Positions 25,509 through 32,948 of a stretch of DNA of 38,091 nt are shown piece by piece. The DNA comes from JBNKEI01 sp050288705 (GTDB taxonomy: Bacteria; Myxococcota; Myxococcia; Myxococcales; UBA5297). The notes beneath the pieces were generated by a model. The model saw only the letters and a program-made list of their open reading frames with translations, made no database searches and had not been told where the DNA came from. A program made the position numbers and the translations under genes. Every line of letters starts with the position of its first letter. The stretch's first letter is position 1. Location: the NCBI GenBank assembly GCA_050288705.1, contig JBNKEI010000007.1, positions 1-38,091 on the forward strand, given 5' to 3'.

Positions 25509-27194
25509 ATGCGAACACTATCAAAAGTTACCGATGGCTACCTCCCCAAAGTGGGCGACGTATTCGCGCAAAAATATAGAATCGAGCAATGTGTGGGAAG
25601 AGGTGGAATGAGTGCAGTATATTGCGCTTACCACGAGATTTTAAACCAACCAGTTGCCATTAAACTATTGTTGCCGGAAATAGCTGCGAGTGAAGCATCG
25701 GTAGCTCGGTTTATCAATGAAGCTCGCTCCTCAGCGCGTATCCGCAGCGAGCATGTAACCAAAGTTTACGATATCGATAAGTTACCCAGTGGTAACGCCT
25801 ACATGGTTATGGAGTACTTGGACGGCAGCGACCTTGATTCTCTTTTGTTGAATCAAGGCCCCCTGGAGGTAGAAATTTGCGTTGATTATGTTCTTCAGGC
25901 CCTAGAAGCAATTGCCCAAGCACATGCCCTTGGAATTATTCATCGCGATCTAAAACCAGCAAACCTTTTTCTTGCTAATTCTCCTGATGGCTCTTCCATT
26001 ATTAAAGTACTTGATTTTGGTATTTCCAAAGCATCAACCGGACCAGTTTCTAGCTTGACGGCTACTAACACCATGCTGGGCTCTCCCAGCTTCATGTCTC
26101 CCGAACAAGTACGGAGCTCTAGATCGGTAGATCATCGCTCGGATATATGGTCTTTAGGAGTATGTCTTTACCAGCTTTTAACTAGGGTAATGCCTTTCAA
26201 CGGCGATAACTTTGGGGAAGTGTTTGCATCCATTTTAGAGACCACTCCTCCGCCCCCTAGTTCGATTCGTGAGGATATACCTCCTGAAATAGACGCAATA
26301 GTTGCTAAATGCCTCGAACGAAATCGAGATCAGAGATACTGTAATGCGGCCGAGTTAGCCGCTGCCCTGGAACATTTGGCTAACCCCTCCAATCAAGGTT
26401 TCGCCAAGCGAATAGACAGAATTATCGCTTCCGAACCGATACTCTCACCAACTTCTGCCTCTGCTAATTTTGGAGTGCACACTCCTTTACCTAAAAACAC
26501 TTCCGACCACCCTAGCTCACCACTAACCTTTCGTCGCTCTCACTCGACTCCTTTGCCTTTACAAGCCCAGGCTTCTGCCGTTACCCCAATAGAAATTGCT
26601 GCCTCTGGTAAACACCTAGCAAAAGCCTACCAAACGTATCCTCCAGGCGAGCTGGAAAGATACGCAGGAAGTAAAACACGGGGAGCACGCCGTACTCTTT
26701 TAATTGCAGCTACCCTATTGGTAGCAACTGGCTCAGCAACCTATCTGGCAGTACATGCCTTACGCTCTTCCCTGCCAATCCCGAACATTTCGGAGCCAAA
26801 GCCAACGATCACTCCCCCTGTCAACGCAATTGCCATTCCCGGCTCGTTTGATCAGTCCAAAGAACAACCACCTGCTTCAACAGTTACTAGAGAGAACTTA
26901 CTTCCAATCACCCCAACAAATACGACACCTCCTCCGGTTCTCCACACAGACAAATACTCGTCAAAACAACCACCAAAACTGAATACTAGACCACCCCCCC
27001 CCTCGATCTCATCCCTAGCCACTAAACCACGAAAAAGATTGCTTGAAAGCAAGCCGCCAATCAAAACTGAGGTTTCTCAACCGGAAGTCGTGGTCGAAAA
27101 AGAGCCTTTGCCTTCTCTAGAACCGCCGAAAGCCATTATTGAACCAACCGAGCCAGACCCAGAGCCTATCGATCCTCTCGATGCCCGCAAATAG
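25509..27194 (+). CDS. Membrane-anchored serine/threonine protein kinase
   Basis: This 561-residue PknB-like kinase has its catalytic domain at about 22-290. It carries the Gly-rich loop VGRGGMSAVY (29-38), Lys52 (VAIKLL), Glu71, HRDLKPAN (145-152), DFG (169-171) and MSPEQ in the activation segment, so it should be active. A Ser/Pro-rich juxtamembrane region follows, then one membrane helix (about 396-416) and a Pro-rich extracytoplasmic tail with no PASTA or other domain that I can recognise. Thr and Ser in SLTATNTMLGSPSF are likely autophosphorylation sites. It is a candidate partner of the FHA protein at 4635; that link is inference. It is divergent from mraZ and appears monocistronic. Confidence 0.94.
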   Translation: MRTLSKVTDGYLPKVGDVFAQKYRIEQCVGRGGMSAVYCAYHEILNQPVAIKLLLPEIAASEASVARFINEARSSARIRSEHVTKVYDIDKLPSGNAYMVMEYLDGSDLDSLLLNQGPLEVEICVDYVLQALEAIAQAHALGIIHRDLKPANLFLANSPDGSSIIKVLDFGISKASTGPVSSLTATNTMLGSPSFMSPEQVRSSRSVDHRSDIWSLGVCLYQLLTRVMPFNGDNFGEVFASILETTPPPPSSIREDIPPEIDAIVAKCLERNRDQRYCNAAELAAALEHLANPSNQGFAKRIDRIIASEPILSPTSASANFGVHTPLPKNTSDHPSSPLTFRRSHSTPLPLQAQASAVTPIEIAASGKHLAKAYQTYPPGELERYAGSKTRGARRTLLIAATLLVATGSATYLAVHALRSSLPIPNISEPKPTITPPVNAIAIPGSFDQSKEQPPASTVTRENLLPITPTNTTPPPVLHTDKYSSKQPPKLNTRPPPPSISSLATKPRKRLLESKPPIKTEVSQPEVVVEKEPLPSLEPPKAIIEPTEPDPEPIDPLDARK

Positions 27195-27638
27195 ATAAAG
27201 ATGCACCTCCAAAGTATCGAAATACGTAGGCTGATATGATCATTAGGTCATAGCTCAAAGCAGCCAACCTGCTAATCGCACAAAACTAACGGAACTTTCG
27301 GTGGTTGCATTTTGGCACATTGCGTGCAGTGCGTACATCGGAAGCCTCATTGGCGAAGTTACAGCGATGCGCGAAAGGCATGGGAAATGAAGACTGACCA
27401 AAAAAACAAAAGCAGCGGACGTTTCCAAATCTTTTTAAACGCCAGGGCATTAAAAGAATGGTTATCCCCCTCTTTAGCACTAGAGAAACCTACAATCGAA
27501 AACAATAATGAAAAGCTATCACTTTCCGAACAGCCGAAAGATATCCCCACCCTTGCCCGATAGATCATGCAAGAACGACCAGCCAACTACCATTAGCCGG
27601 GTTTGTGTTATTTTTTTGCCGAACCAGGTGAGGTTATC
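27195..27638. other. Long gap between the kinase and DUF502 genes
   Basis: This 444-bp stretch holds one possible small gene (27387-27563). Apart from that I see no RNA gene, clear terminator or repeat. A ribosome-binding site for the DUF502 gene lies at its end. Confidence 0.4.
27387..27563 (+). CDS. Possible 58-residue hypothetical protein
   Basis: An ATG at 27387 has AAAGG eight bases upstream and opens a frame for 58 residues (MKTDQKNKSSGRFQIFLNAR onward), polar and Lys/Ser/Asn-rich at both ends with a short FQIFLNARALKEWL amphipathic core. No homologue is recognised. It does not shadow another gene, which is the main argument for it; the short length and lack of a promoter are against. 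It could equally be chance. Confidence 0.3.
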   Translation: MKTDQKNKSSGRFQIFLNARALKEWLSPSLALEKPTIENNNEKLSLSEQPKDIPTLAR

Positions 27639-28343
27639 GTGTTTAATCTACGAGTAGGGCCACTTCCTAGACTTAATGCCTTGTTGCGCCGCCATTTCCT
27701 TTCCGGGATTCTAGTAGTAACCCCCCTGGGAGTAATAGCTTGGATTGTTCTTGCCACTCTTGGCACTATCTGGGAACTGCGCAAAGTACTTCCATCTGCT
27801 TGGCAGCCTTCCAATTGGATTTCTAATCCCCTACTGGCCACGTTGATAGATGCGGTTATAGTTATAGGATTTTCCGCTCTTCTTGCGTTGGCCATTTCGT
27901 TCACCGGTTGGATCTCCAAGCAGCTTATGGGAAAAAAGATACTCGAGTTTTTCGAGCATATTATCCAGCACATCCCGGTATTGCGAAGCATTTATGCCGC
28001 ACTGGAACAACTACTGAAAACTATGGCGCAAAGCGATAGTCGTCAATTTAGCCGGGTGATCTATCTTGAGTACCCCCGCAAGGGGGTTTGGGCGCTGGCC
28101 TTTGTTACCGGCAAAGCACGCGAGCCCTCGATACCCGAAAACCATGTAAACGTCTATGTCCCCACCACTCCAAATCCCACTTCTGGATTTCATCTTATAG
28201 TCCCGGAAAGCGAGATTCGCGACAGCAATATGAGCGTAGAAGAAGCATTTCGCACTATTCTATCTTTAGGAATTGCACAGTCTTCCTCACACGCTGATCG
28301 CTCTAGCACAGCATCATCCCCTGCCTCCAGAAAAACAGGCTGA
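27639..28343 (+). CDS. DUF502 family membrane protein
   Basis: From a GTG at 27639 (GGTGAGG ribosome-binding site, 5 bases away) the protein has 234 residues; a TTG twelve codons earlier lacks such a site. It has two membrane helices (about 20-45 and 63-90) after LLRRHFLSGILVVTPLGVIAW, the family N-terminus. A soluble region with QHIPVLRSIYAALEQLLKTM, YPRKGVWALAFVTGKA and VYVPTTPNPTSGFHLIVPESEI follows. These motifs place it confidently in DUF502, a widespread envelope family of unknown function. The C-terminal 25 residues are Ser-rich and variable. It sits alone between the kinase and rpsB. Confidence 0.92.
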   Translation: MFNLRVGPLPRLNALLRRHFLSGILVVTPLGVIAWIVLATLGTIWELRKVLPSAWQPSNWISNPLLATLIDAVIVIGFSALLALAISFTGWISKQLMGKKILEFFEHIIQHIPVLRSIYAALEQLLKTMAQSDSRQFSRVIYLEYPRKGVWALAFVTGKAREPSIPENHVNVYVPTTPNPTSGFHLIVPESEIRDSNMSVEEAFRTILSLGIAQSSSHADRSSTASSPASRKTG

Positions 28344-28371
28344 AAGAAACAGTGGCAAGTGGACATGAGGC

Positions 28372-28400
28372 TTGATTTATTTTGCCATTCAAGCTAAGTT
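28372..28400 (+). promoter_or_regulatory. Weak candidate promoter of rpsB-tsf
   Basis: TTGATT (28372-28377), a 17-base spacer and TAAGTT (28395-28400) lie 130 bp before the rpsB start. The match is only fair. The spacer overlaps a small GCTTGA/TCAAGC inverted repeat. The long leader would leave room for S2 autoregulation, which I could not confirm from structure. Confidence 0.3.
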
Positions 28401-28530
28401 ATTTACCCTTTTTTAGAAGTGTCAAGTTTCACAATACACACATTTCCTGACTGGCGCGGGGTGCGGTAAGGCAAAATGAGTTGCTTTCCGTTCGCGTCCC
28501 AAGAAAAGAAGGAAATGGCGGAGAAAACCA

Positions 28531-29517
28531 ATGGAAAACACCTCAACAGAGACCACTAGTTCTTCTAGTTCTGCCGATGCGGAAGTCGTGAATAGCGCGC
28601 TCAATCCTGTTAACCCCAATATAGTGAGCATTCGGCAGCTTCTCGAAGCAGGGGTTCACTTTGGACACCAGACCAAACGCTGGAATCCAAAAATGAAGCC
28701 CTATATTTTTGGGGCGCGCAATGGCATTTACATTATTGATCTTCAGAAAACAGTTGGCTTATTCCGCAAAGCCTATTCATTTGTGGCTGATATTGCTGCT
28801 AAAGGTGGCTCGGTACTTTTTGTGGGCACAAAGAAGCAAGCCCAAGATGCTATCTCCGAAGAAGCAATCCGTTGCGGACAATTTTTCGTTAATAATCGCT
28901 GGCTTGGCGGAACTCTTACCAACTTTCGCACCATCAAGCATGGCATCGATCGCCTGAAAAGCATCGACCAAATGGAACAAGAAGGAATTTTTGAACGCTT
29001 GCCCAAAAAAGAAGTGGCTGGGCTTCTTCGAGAAAGAGCTAAGCTGCAAAAAAATATCGGCGGTATTCGAGAAATGAGTCGACTCCCCGGGGTTCTCTTT
29101 GTCGTCGATCCCAAAAAAGAACAGATCGCTATCCACGAAGCTTGCCGCTTGGGAATTCCGGTAGTAGCGTTAGTAGATACCAATTGCGATCCTACGGGCG
29201 TAGATTTTGTTGTCCCCGGCAACGATGACGCCATTCGTTCTATTCGTCTCTTCGCCAGCAAAATTGCTGATGCCTGCATAGAAGGATCGGCTCGCTGGGC
29301 AGCGCGCGTACATGAACGGGAAGAGAAAACAACAGAAAAGACCGAAAAACCTGAGCGTGGCGACCGTCGCGACCGTCGCGACCGCCGTGGACGCGATAAG
29401 CGAGAGTCTCGACGTGCTGGTCCGCAAGTGGAAGTCGTTCGCAAAGCAGCCGATAGCGCCCCTTCTAATGAATCAGAAAAAGGTGCTCCCGAAAAAGAAC
29501 GCGTCGAAAGCAAATAG
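28531..29517 (+). CDS. rpsB: 30S ribosomal protein S2 with terminal extensions
   Basis: This 328-residue S2 protein has its conserved core at about 33-262 (IRQLLEAGVHFGHQTKRWNPKMKPYIF, VLFVGTKKQAQ, NNRWLGGTLTNF, DPKKEQIAIHEACRLGIPVVALVDTNCDP, VPGNDDAIRSI). It has a Ser/Thr-rich N-terminal extension of about 30 residues and a charged C-terminal tail of about 60 residues with a DRRDRRDRRGRD repeat. S2 usually has 230-260 residues, so both extensions are additions. It is followed 52 bp later by tsf, the universal pairing. Confidence 0.98.
   Translation: MENTSTETTSSSSSADAEVVNSALNPVNPNIVSIRQLLEAGVHFGHQTKRWNPKMKPYIFGARNGIYIIDLQKTVGLFRKAYSFVADIAAKGGSVLFVGTKKQAQDAISEEAIRCGQFFVNNRWLGGTLTNFRTIKHGIDRLKSIDQMEQEGIFERLPKKEVAGLLRERAKLQKNIGGIREMSRLPGVLFVVDPKKEQIAIHEACRLGIPVVALVDTNCDPTGVDFVVPGNDDAIRSIRLFASKIADACIEGSARWAARVHEREEKTTEKTEKPERGDRRDRRDRRGRDKRESRRAGPQVEVVRKAADSAPSNESEKGAPEKERVESK
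29357..29398 (+). repeat. In-frame 9-bp repeat in the rpsB tail
   Basis: The unit CGACCGTCG or a close variant recurs three times in a row, encoding Asp-Arg-Arg triplets in the basic/acidic tail of S2. It is probably a slippage-derived low-complexity tract. Confidence 0.65.
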
Positions 29518-29569
29518 CCTTCTAGATAATATTTAGTCCTTTAAAAAGTTAGAAAGGAAGATAAACAAA

Positions 29570-30223
29570 ATGGCAGAAATTAGCGCAGCACTAGTAAGAG
29601 AGCTTCGCGAGAGAACCAGCGCCGGAATGATGGATTGCAAAAAAGCACTCCTAGAAACAAGTGGAGACATAGCCAAAGCGGAAGACTGGCTTAAACAAAA
29701 AGGGCTCTCTAAAGCTTCACAGAAAGCTGGACGCATTACTGCCGAAGGCGCAGTAGGCAGCTACATTCATATGGGTGGTAAAATTGGAGTACTTATTGAA
29801 GTAAACTGCGAAACAGATTTTGTGGCGCGTACTCCTGAATTTCAGAATCTGGTGAAGGATTTGGCCATGCACATTGCGGCGCTCAGCCCTCGCTGGCTAA
29901 ATCGAGAAGAGATTCCTGCAGAAATGTTGGCAAAGGAAAAAGAAGCTTTCCAAGCACAAGCAAAAGAATCAGGAAAACCAGAAAGAGCTTGGGACAAAAT
30001 AATAGAGGGCAAGCTGGAAAAATTTTTTCAAGAAGCTTGCTTAGTTGACCAGTCTTTTGCCAAAGACCAAGACAAGTCAGTTCGTCAAATCGTGGATGAA
30101 GCGATTGCTAAAACTGGCGAAAATATTCAAATTCGCAGATTTGCGCGTTTTCAACTCGGCGAAGGGGTTGAAAAAAAGAAAGAAGATCTAGCAGAAGAAA
30201 TCGCCAAACTAGCCAATAGCTAA
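29570..30223 (+). CDS. tsf: Elongation factor Ts
   Basis: This 217-residue guanine-nucleotide exchange factor for EF-Tu has the N-terminal UBA-like domain (1-45: LVRELRERTSAGMMDCKKALLETSGDIAKAEDWL), the EF-Tu contact motif CETDFVAR (79-86) and the core domain. It is shorter than the E. coli protein (about 283) because it carries only one full core subdomain, as many non-gammaproteobacterial EF-Ts do. AAAGGAAG lies before the ATG. A terminator follows. Confidence 0.97.
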   Translation: MAEISAALVRELRERTSAGMMDCKKALLETSGDIAKAEDWLKQKGLSKASQKAGRITAEGAVGSYIHMGGKIGVLIEVNCETDFVARTPEFQNLVKDLAMHIAALSPRWLNREEIPAEMLAKEKEAFQAQAKESGKPERAWDKIIEGKLEKFFQEACLVDQSFAKDQDKSVRQIVDEAIAKTGENIQIRRFARFQLGEGVEKKKEDLAEEIAKLANS

Positions 30224-30265
30224 TTTGCTCTTGTAGAACTTGAATTCCTGTTATTCCCGCTTGAT

Positions 30266-30296
30266 TAGCCCGGAAATCTCGGAGATTTTCGGGCTA
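30266..30296 (+). terminator. Rho-independent terminator of rpsB-tsf
   Basis: TAGCCCGGAAATCTC and GAGATTTTCGGGCTA form a stem of about 14 bp (one G-T wobble) with a minimal loop, 42 bp after the tsf stop. The tract after it is AT-rich but not a pure T-run. Its symmetry means it could also act on the other strand. Confidence 0.75.
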
Positions 30297-30332
30297 AATT
30301 ATTTGTGATTCTGGTGCCATTCTTCAGTCTCC

Positions 30333-30466
30333 CTAGTATTCGAACAAACCGATTGCAAAGCCTATCAACCGAAGAAGTTGGGAATAGAGCCCCAAGTAGA
30401 CGGCGATCCCTGCTTTCCAAAAAACTTAAAAATTCGGATTTTGCAATTGCATTGAACGAATACTAG
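30333..30466 (+). ncRNA. Candidate structured 5' leader of the DUF5752-TreT operon
   Basis: Two nested long-range helices enclose this segment. P1 pairs CTAGTATTCG (30333-30342) with CGAATACTAG (30457-30466), a perfect 10 bp. P2 pairs CGATTGCAAA (30350-30359) with TTTGCAATTG (30440-30449), 10 bp with one G-U. They are separated by a 7x7 internal loop. Inside P2, GCCTATCAAC with GTTG..ATAG..GC and AAGTAG with CTGCTT can form two hairpins. TTGGG (30378-30382) can instead pair with CCCAA (30391-30395), an exclusive alternative. The element ends 21 bases before the start codon, next to the AGGAGG. I do not recognise a known riboswitch class. Promoter not evident. Confidence 0.45.
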
Positions 30467-30487
30467 TTTTGAGTAGGAGGGTGGCAC

Positions 30488-31132
30488 ATGAGGGAGCCGT
30501 TCGTATTTCAATCGACTGCAACTTTAGCTCGCTATACTGGTTTATGGGCAGACAGTGCTCGAACTTTACAAAAAGCCATTGCCCGCGTTTCAGGGAGTAG
30601 CATTTACTACCATCTTCACTTCGCCCTGTTTCGGCGTCACTTCATGACTGCACAGTTCATGAACGACTTCGCCCGCTGGACATGGGAAGCATTACGCGAC
30701 GAACCCTTGGCAGAGCAACTCGCTGCAGTAGATCCTTTAGAATTCGTCTCCATCCATGAAGCTCGACAACGCCTTATCCAACTCATAGATGTTTACCTGG
30801 GGAGAAACGAACTCACTCCTTCAGTTGGAATAAGAGCACGCTTTCACTTTCTAGAAAGTCAGTCTTTTATATTTCCAAATGGCCTGGTAGCCGACAGCCT
30901 TCCCATGTTTGGAAGAATGGTTCGCAAGGCTCCAGCAGAAAGTGTTTTCCATCACTTTGTAGCTGCCCCCCTAAGACTAGGCAAAAAGGATAACGACTTT
31001 TCTCATTGGCTTGATGAAGAGCAAGGGGCGCAACATGCCGCGGAACGCGTTCGCCAACTTTCGCCATATTCCACTGATTTATACCGTTTAGGCGAACGCA
31101 TTGCTGAACTCCTGCATAGGGAAGGAAGGTAG
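30488..31132 (+). CDS. DUF5752-like protein paired with TreT
   Basis: This 214-residue soluble protein has an AGGAGG ribosome-binding site. The pattern SGSSIYYHLHFALFRRHF at about 34-51 and MNDFARWTWEALRDEPLAEQLAAVD (58-82) fits DUF5752, a family often found next to trehalose-synthase-like glycosyltransferases; I assign it from memory of that pattern. It is mostly helical with no membrane segment. Its stop lies 4 bp before the treT-like ATG, so the two are co-translated. It may form a complex with, or regulate, that enzyme. Function unknown. Confidence 0.82.
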   Translation: MREPFVFQSTATLARYTGLWADSARTLQKAIARVSGSSIYYHLHFALFRRHFMTAQFMNDFARWTWEALRDEPLAEQLAAVDPLEFVSIHEARQRLIQLIDVYLGRNELTPSVGIRARFHFLESQSFIFPNGLVADSLPMFGRMVRKAPAESVFHHFVAAPLRLGKKDNDFSHWLDEEQGAQHAAERVRQLSPYSTDLYRLGERIAELLHREGR

Positions 31133-31136
31133 AGTC

Positions 31137-32372
31137 ATGGAATTATCAAGCCGGATGCTAGATTCCTATGCATCAATAGTTGGCGAGGAAGAGATTCACG
31201 AAATCCGCCTCATTGCCAAATTTCTTAAAGGCGCCACTATCCAGCATATTAATTCCACCGCGGTAGGAGGCGGGGTAGCCGAATTGCTGACAACTATAAT
31301 CCCTTTAATGCGTGACGTAGGGATTGAGGCATTCTGGGACATTCTTCCCGGGGATTCCGACTTTTTTGCAGTAACCAAAGCCTTTCATAACAATCTTCAC
31401 GGAGGTTACGAACCAGTTAGCCCGCAAATGTTGCGAACGTTTTTGGACACCACCGAAAGAGGTCTTCATATACTACGAAAAGGAATGTCCTTTTATGCCA
31501 TGCACGATCCCCAGCCCATTGCCTTGATCCGCGAGCGTTCCACGCAAAGCAATTGGCTTTGGAGATGTCATATTGATTTGTCCGACGCAGATATAAAGGT
31601 ATGGAGTTTCTTGCGACCATTTGTAGAACGTTATGATGCCGCGATTTTTCACTTAGCCGACTATGCTAAAGATTTGTCTATTCCCCAGAATATTGTTCCC
31701 CCTGCTATAGATCCACTTACGGAAAAAAACATCGGGCTAGACGAGGATGAAGTCAATCAGGTGCTCACGAAGTATAACGTTGACCCCGCCATTCCTATTA
31801 TTCTACAAGTGTCTCGCTTTGACCGCCTTAAAGACCCCATTGGCGTTATCAAAGCTTGGCAATTAGCACGACGTAGCCATCCCTGCCAGTTGGTTCTCGC
31901 GGGAGGAGGCGCAAAAGACGACCCTGAAGGCGAGCGCGTACTAAGTGAAGTTCGGGAAGTAGCCGACAAAGACCCGGATATCCATATTCTCGCTCTGCCT
32001 CCTACTGCCCACCGGGAAATTAACGCCCTACAAAGAGCAGCAGCGGTGGTAGTTCAAAAATCACTTCGCGAAGGATTCGGGTTGGTGGTTACTGAAGCAA
32101 TGTGGAAATCTAAGCCCGTAATTGGTGGGGCAGTAGGAGGGATACGCCGGCAAATAATTCATGGTTCCACTGGCTTCCTAGTCCATACCATCGAGGGAAC
32201 TGCCTTTCGCATTCGACAACTGCTGGCAAATCCCAGCCTGGCAAAACAATTGGGGGAAAATGCTCGGAAATATGTAATCGAAAACTTCCTTCCCACCACC
32301 TACCTTAAACGATGGTTGCTTATTCTTCTATCGTTACGAGAAGGACGAGAATCTGTTATCCACCTTAGTTGA
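31137..32372 (+). CDS. treT: GT4 glycosyltransferase, trehalose synthase TreT type
   Basis: From the ATG at 31137 (GGAAGG-type ribosome-binding site) the protein has 411 residues. The N-terminal half shows HINSTAVGGGVAELL (38-52), the TreT nucleotide/acceptor loop. The C-terminal half shows LQVSRFDRLKDPIGVIKAW, then the GT4 EX7E motif in EGFGLVVTEAMWKSKPVIGG. TreT joins NDP-glucose and glucose to form trehalose and can run reversibly. Closely related enzymes use other acceptors, so the exact product is inferred. No trehalose hydrolase or OtsA/B lies nearby. It is coupled to the DUF5752 gene and probably serves compatible-solute or carbohydrate metabolism. Confidence 0.85.
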   Translation: MELSSRMLDSYASIVGEEEIHEIRLIAKFLKGATIQHINSTAVGGGVAELLTTIIPLMRDVGIEAFWDILPGDSDFFAVTKAFHNNLHGGYEPVSPQMLRTFLDTTERGLHILRKGMSFYAMHDPQPIALIRERSTQSNWLWRCHIDLSDADIKVWSFLRPFVERYDAAIFHLADYAKDLSIPQNIVPPAIDPLTEKNIGLDEDEVNQVLTKYNVDPAIPIILQVSRFDRLKDPIGVIKAWQLARRSHPCQLVLAGGGAKDDPEGERVLSEVREVADKDPDIHILALPPTAHREINALQRAAAVVVQKSLREGFGLVVTEAMWKSKPVIGGAVGGIRRQIIHGSTGFLVHTIEGTAFRIRQLLANPSLAKQLGENARKYVIENFLPTTYLKRWLLILLSLREGRESVIHLS

Positions 32373-32450
32373 CATCTCCTGTGGACTGAGCGAGTGTCAA
32401 ATTCGCGCTTGTTAGAAAACAGGTGGACAATTCTCTTCTGAGGTAAAACA

Positions 32451-32945
32451 GTGACTAAACCGCTCGTGTGCATACTAATGGGCAGCGACAGCGATCTCCC
32501 GATAATGGAAAAAGCTGGCGATGTTCTGCGAAAAATGGGAGTTAGCTTTGAGATGGATATTTGTTCCGCTCATAGACTTCCCAACAAAACCGCCGAATAT
32601 TCGCGTACTGCACGTCAACGAGGAGTGGAAGTAATTATTGCCGGTGCGGGCATGGCAGCACATTTGGCAGGAGTTATTGCCAGCCATACTACTCTTCCAG
32701 TGATTGGCGTACCGTTGCGTTCGGGAGCATTAGATGGAGTAGACGCCCTATACAGCACAGTCCAAATGCCTCCAGGAATTCCCGTTGCAACGGTAGCTAT
32801 CGATGGAGCTAAGAACGCAGCCTTTCTTGCTTGCTCTATTCTTTCTATCAAACATCCAGAAATCAGCGCCAAATTAGAATTGATGCGCTCTCAAACTCGT
32901 AGTGAATTGGAAGAAAAATCAGCCAAACTCCGTTACCAAGAATAG
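32451..32945 (+). CDS. purE: N5-carboxyaminoimidazole ribonucleotide mutase
   Basis: This 164-residue class I PurE starts at a GTG with GAGGT seven bases upstream. It shows the phosphate-binding loop MGSDSDLP (10-17), the SAHRLPNK motif with the catalytic His (39-46), AGAGMAAHLAG, and VPLRSGALDGVDALYS. It converts N5-CAIR to CAIR in purine synthesis, normally together with PurK; no purK gene lies in the window. It is 78 bp after treT and 3 bp before the transglutaminase-like gene. The gene is intact and of normal length. Confidence 0.97.
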   Translation: MTKPLVCILMGSDSDLPIMEKAGDVLRKMGVSFEMDICSAHRLPNKTAEYSRTARQRGVEVIIAGAGMAAHLAGVIASHTTLPVIGVPLRSGALDGVDALYSTVQMPPGIPVATVAIDGAKNAAFLACSILSIKHPEISAKLELMRSQTRSELEEKSAKLRYQE

Positions 32946-32948
32946 ACC

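Noticed and set aside
28773..29513. Long minus-strand frame opposite rpsB
   Set aside because: It mirrors the S2 coding sequence and tail repeat; Arg/Ser-rich shadow composition and no independent signal.
30333..30466. 6S RNA or a c-di-GMP-I or cobalamin riboswitch as identity of the leader
   Set aside because: The conserved core sequences of those classes that I know are not present; only general helix layout is shared.
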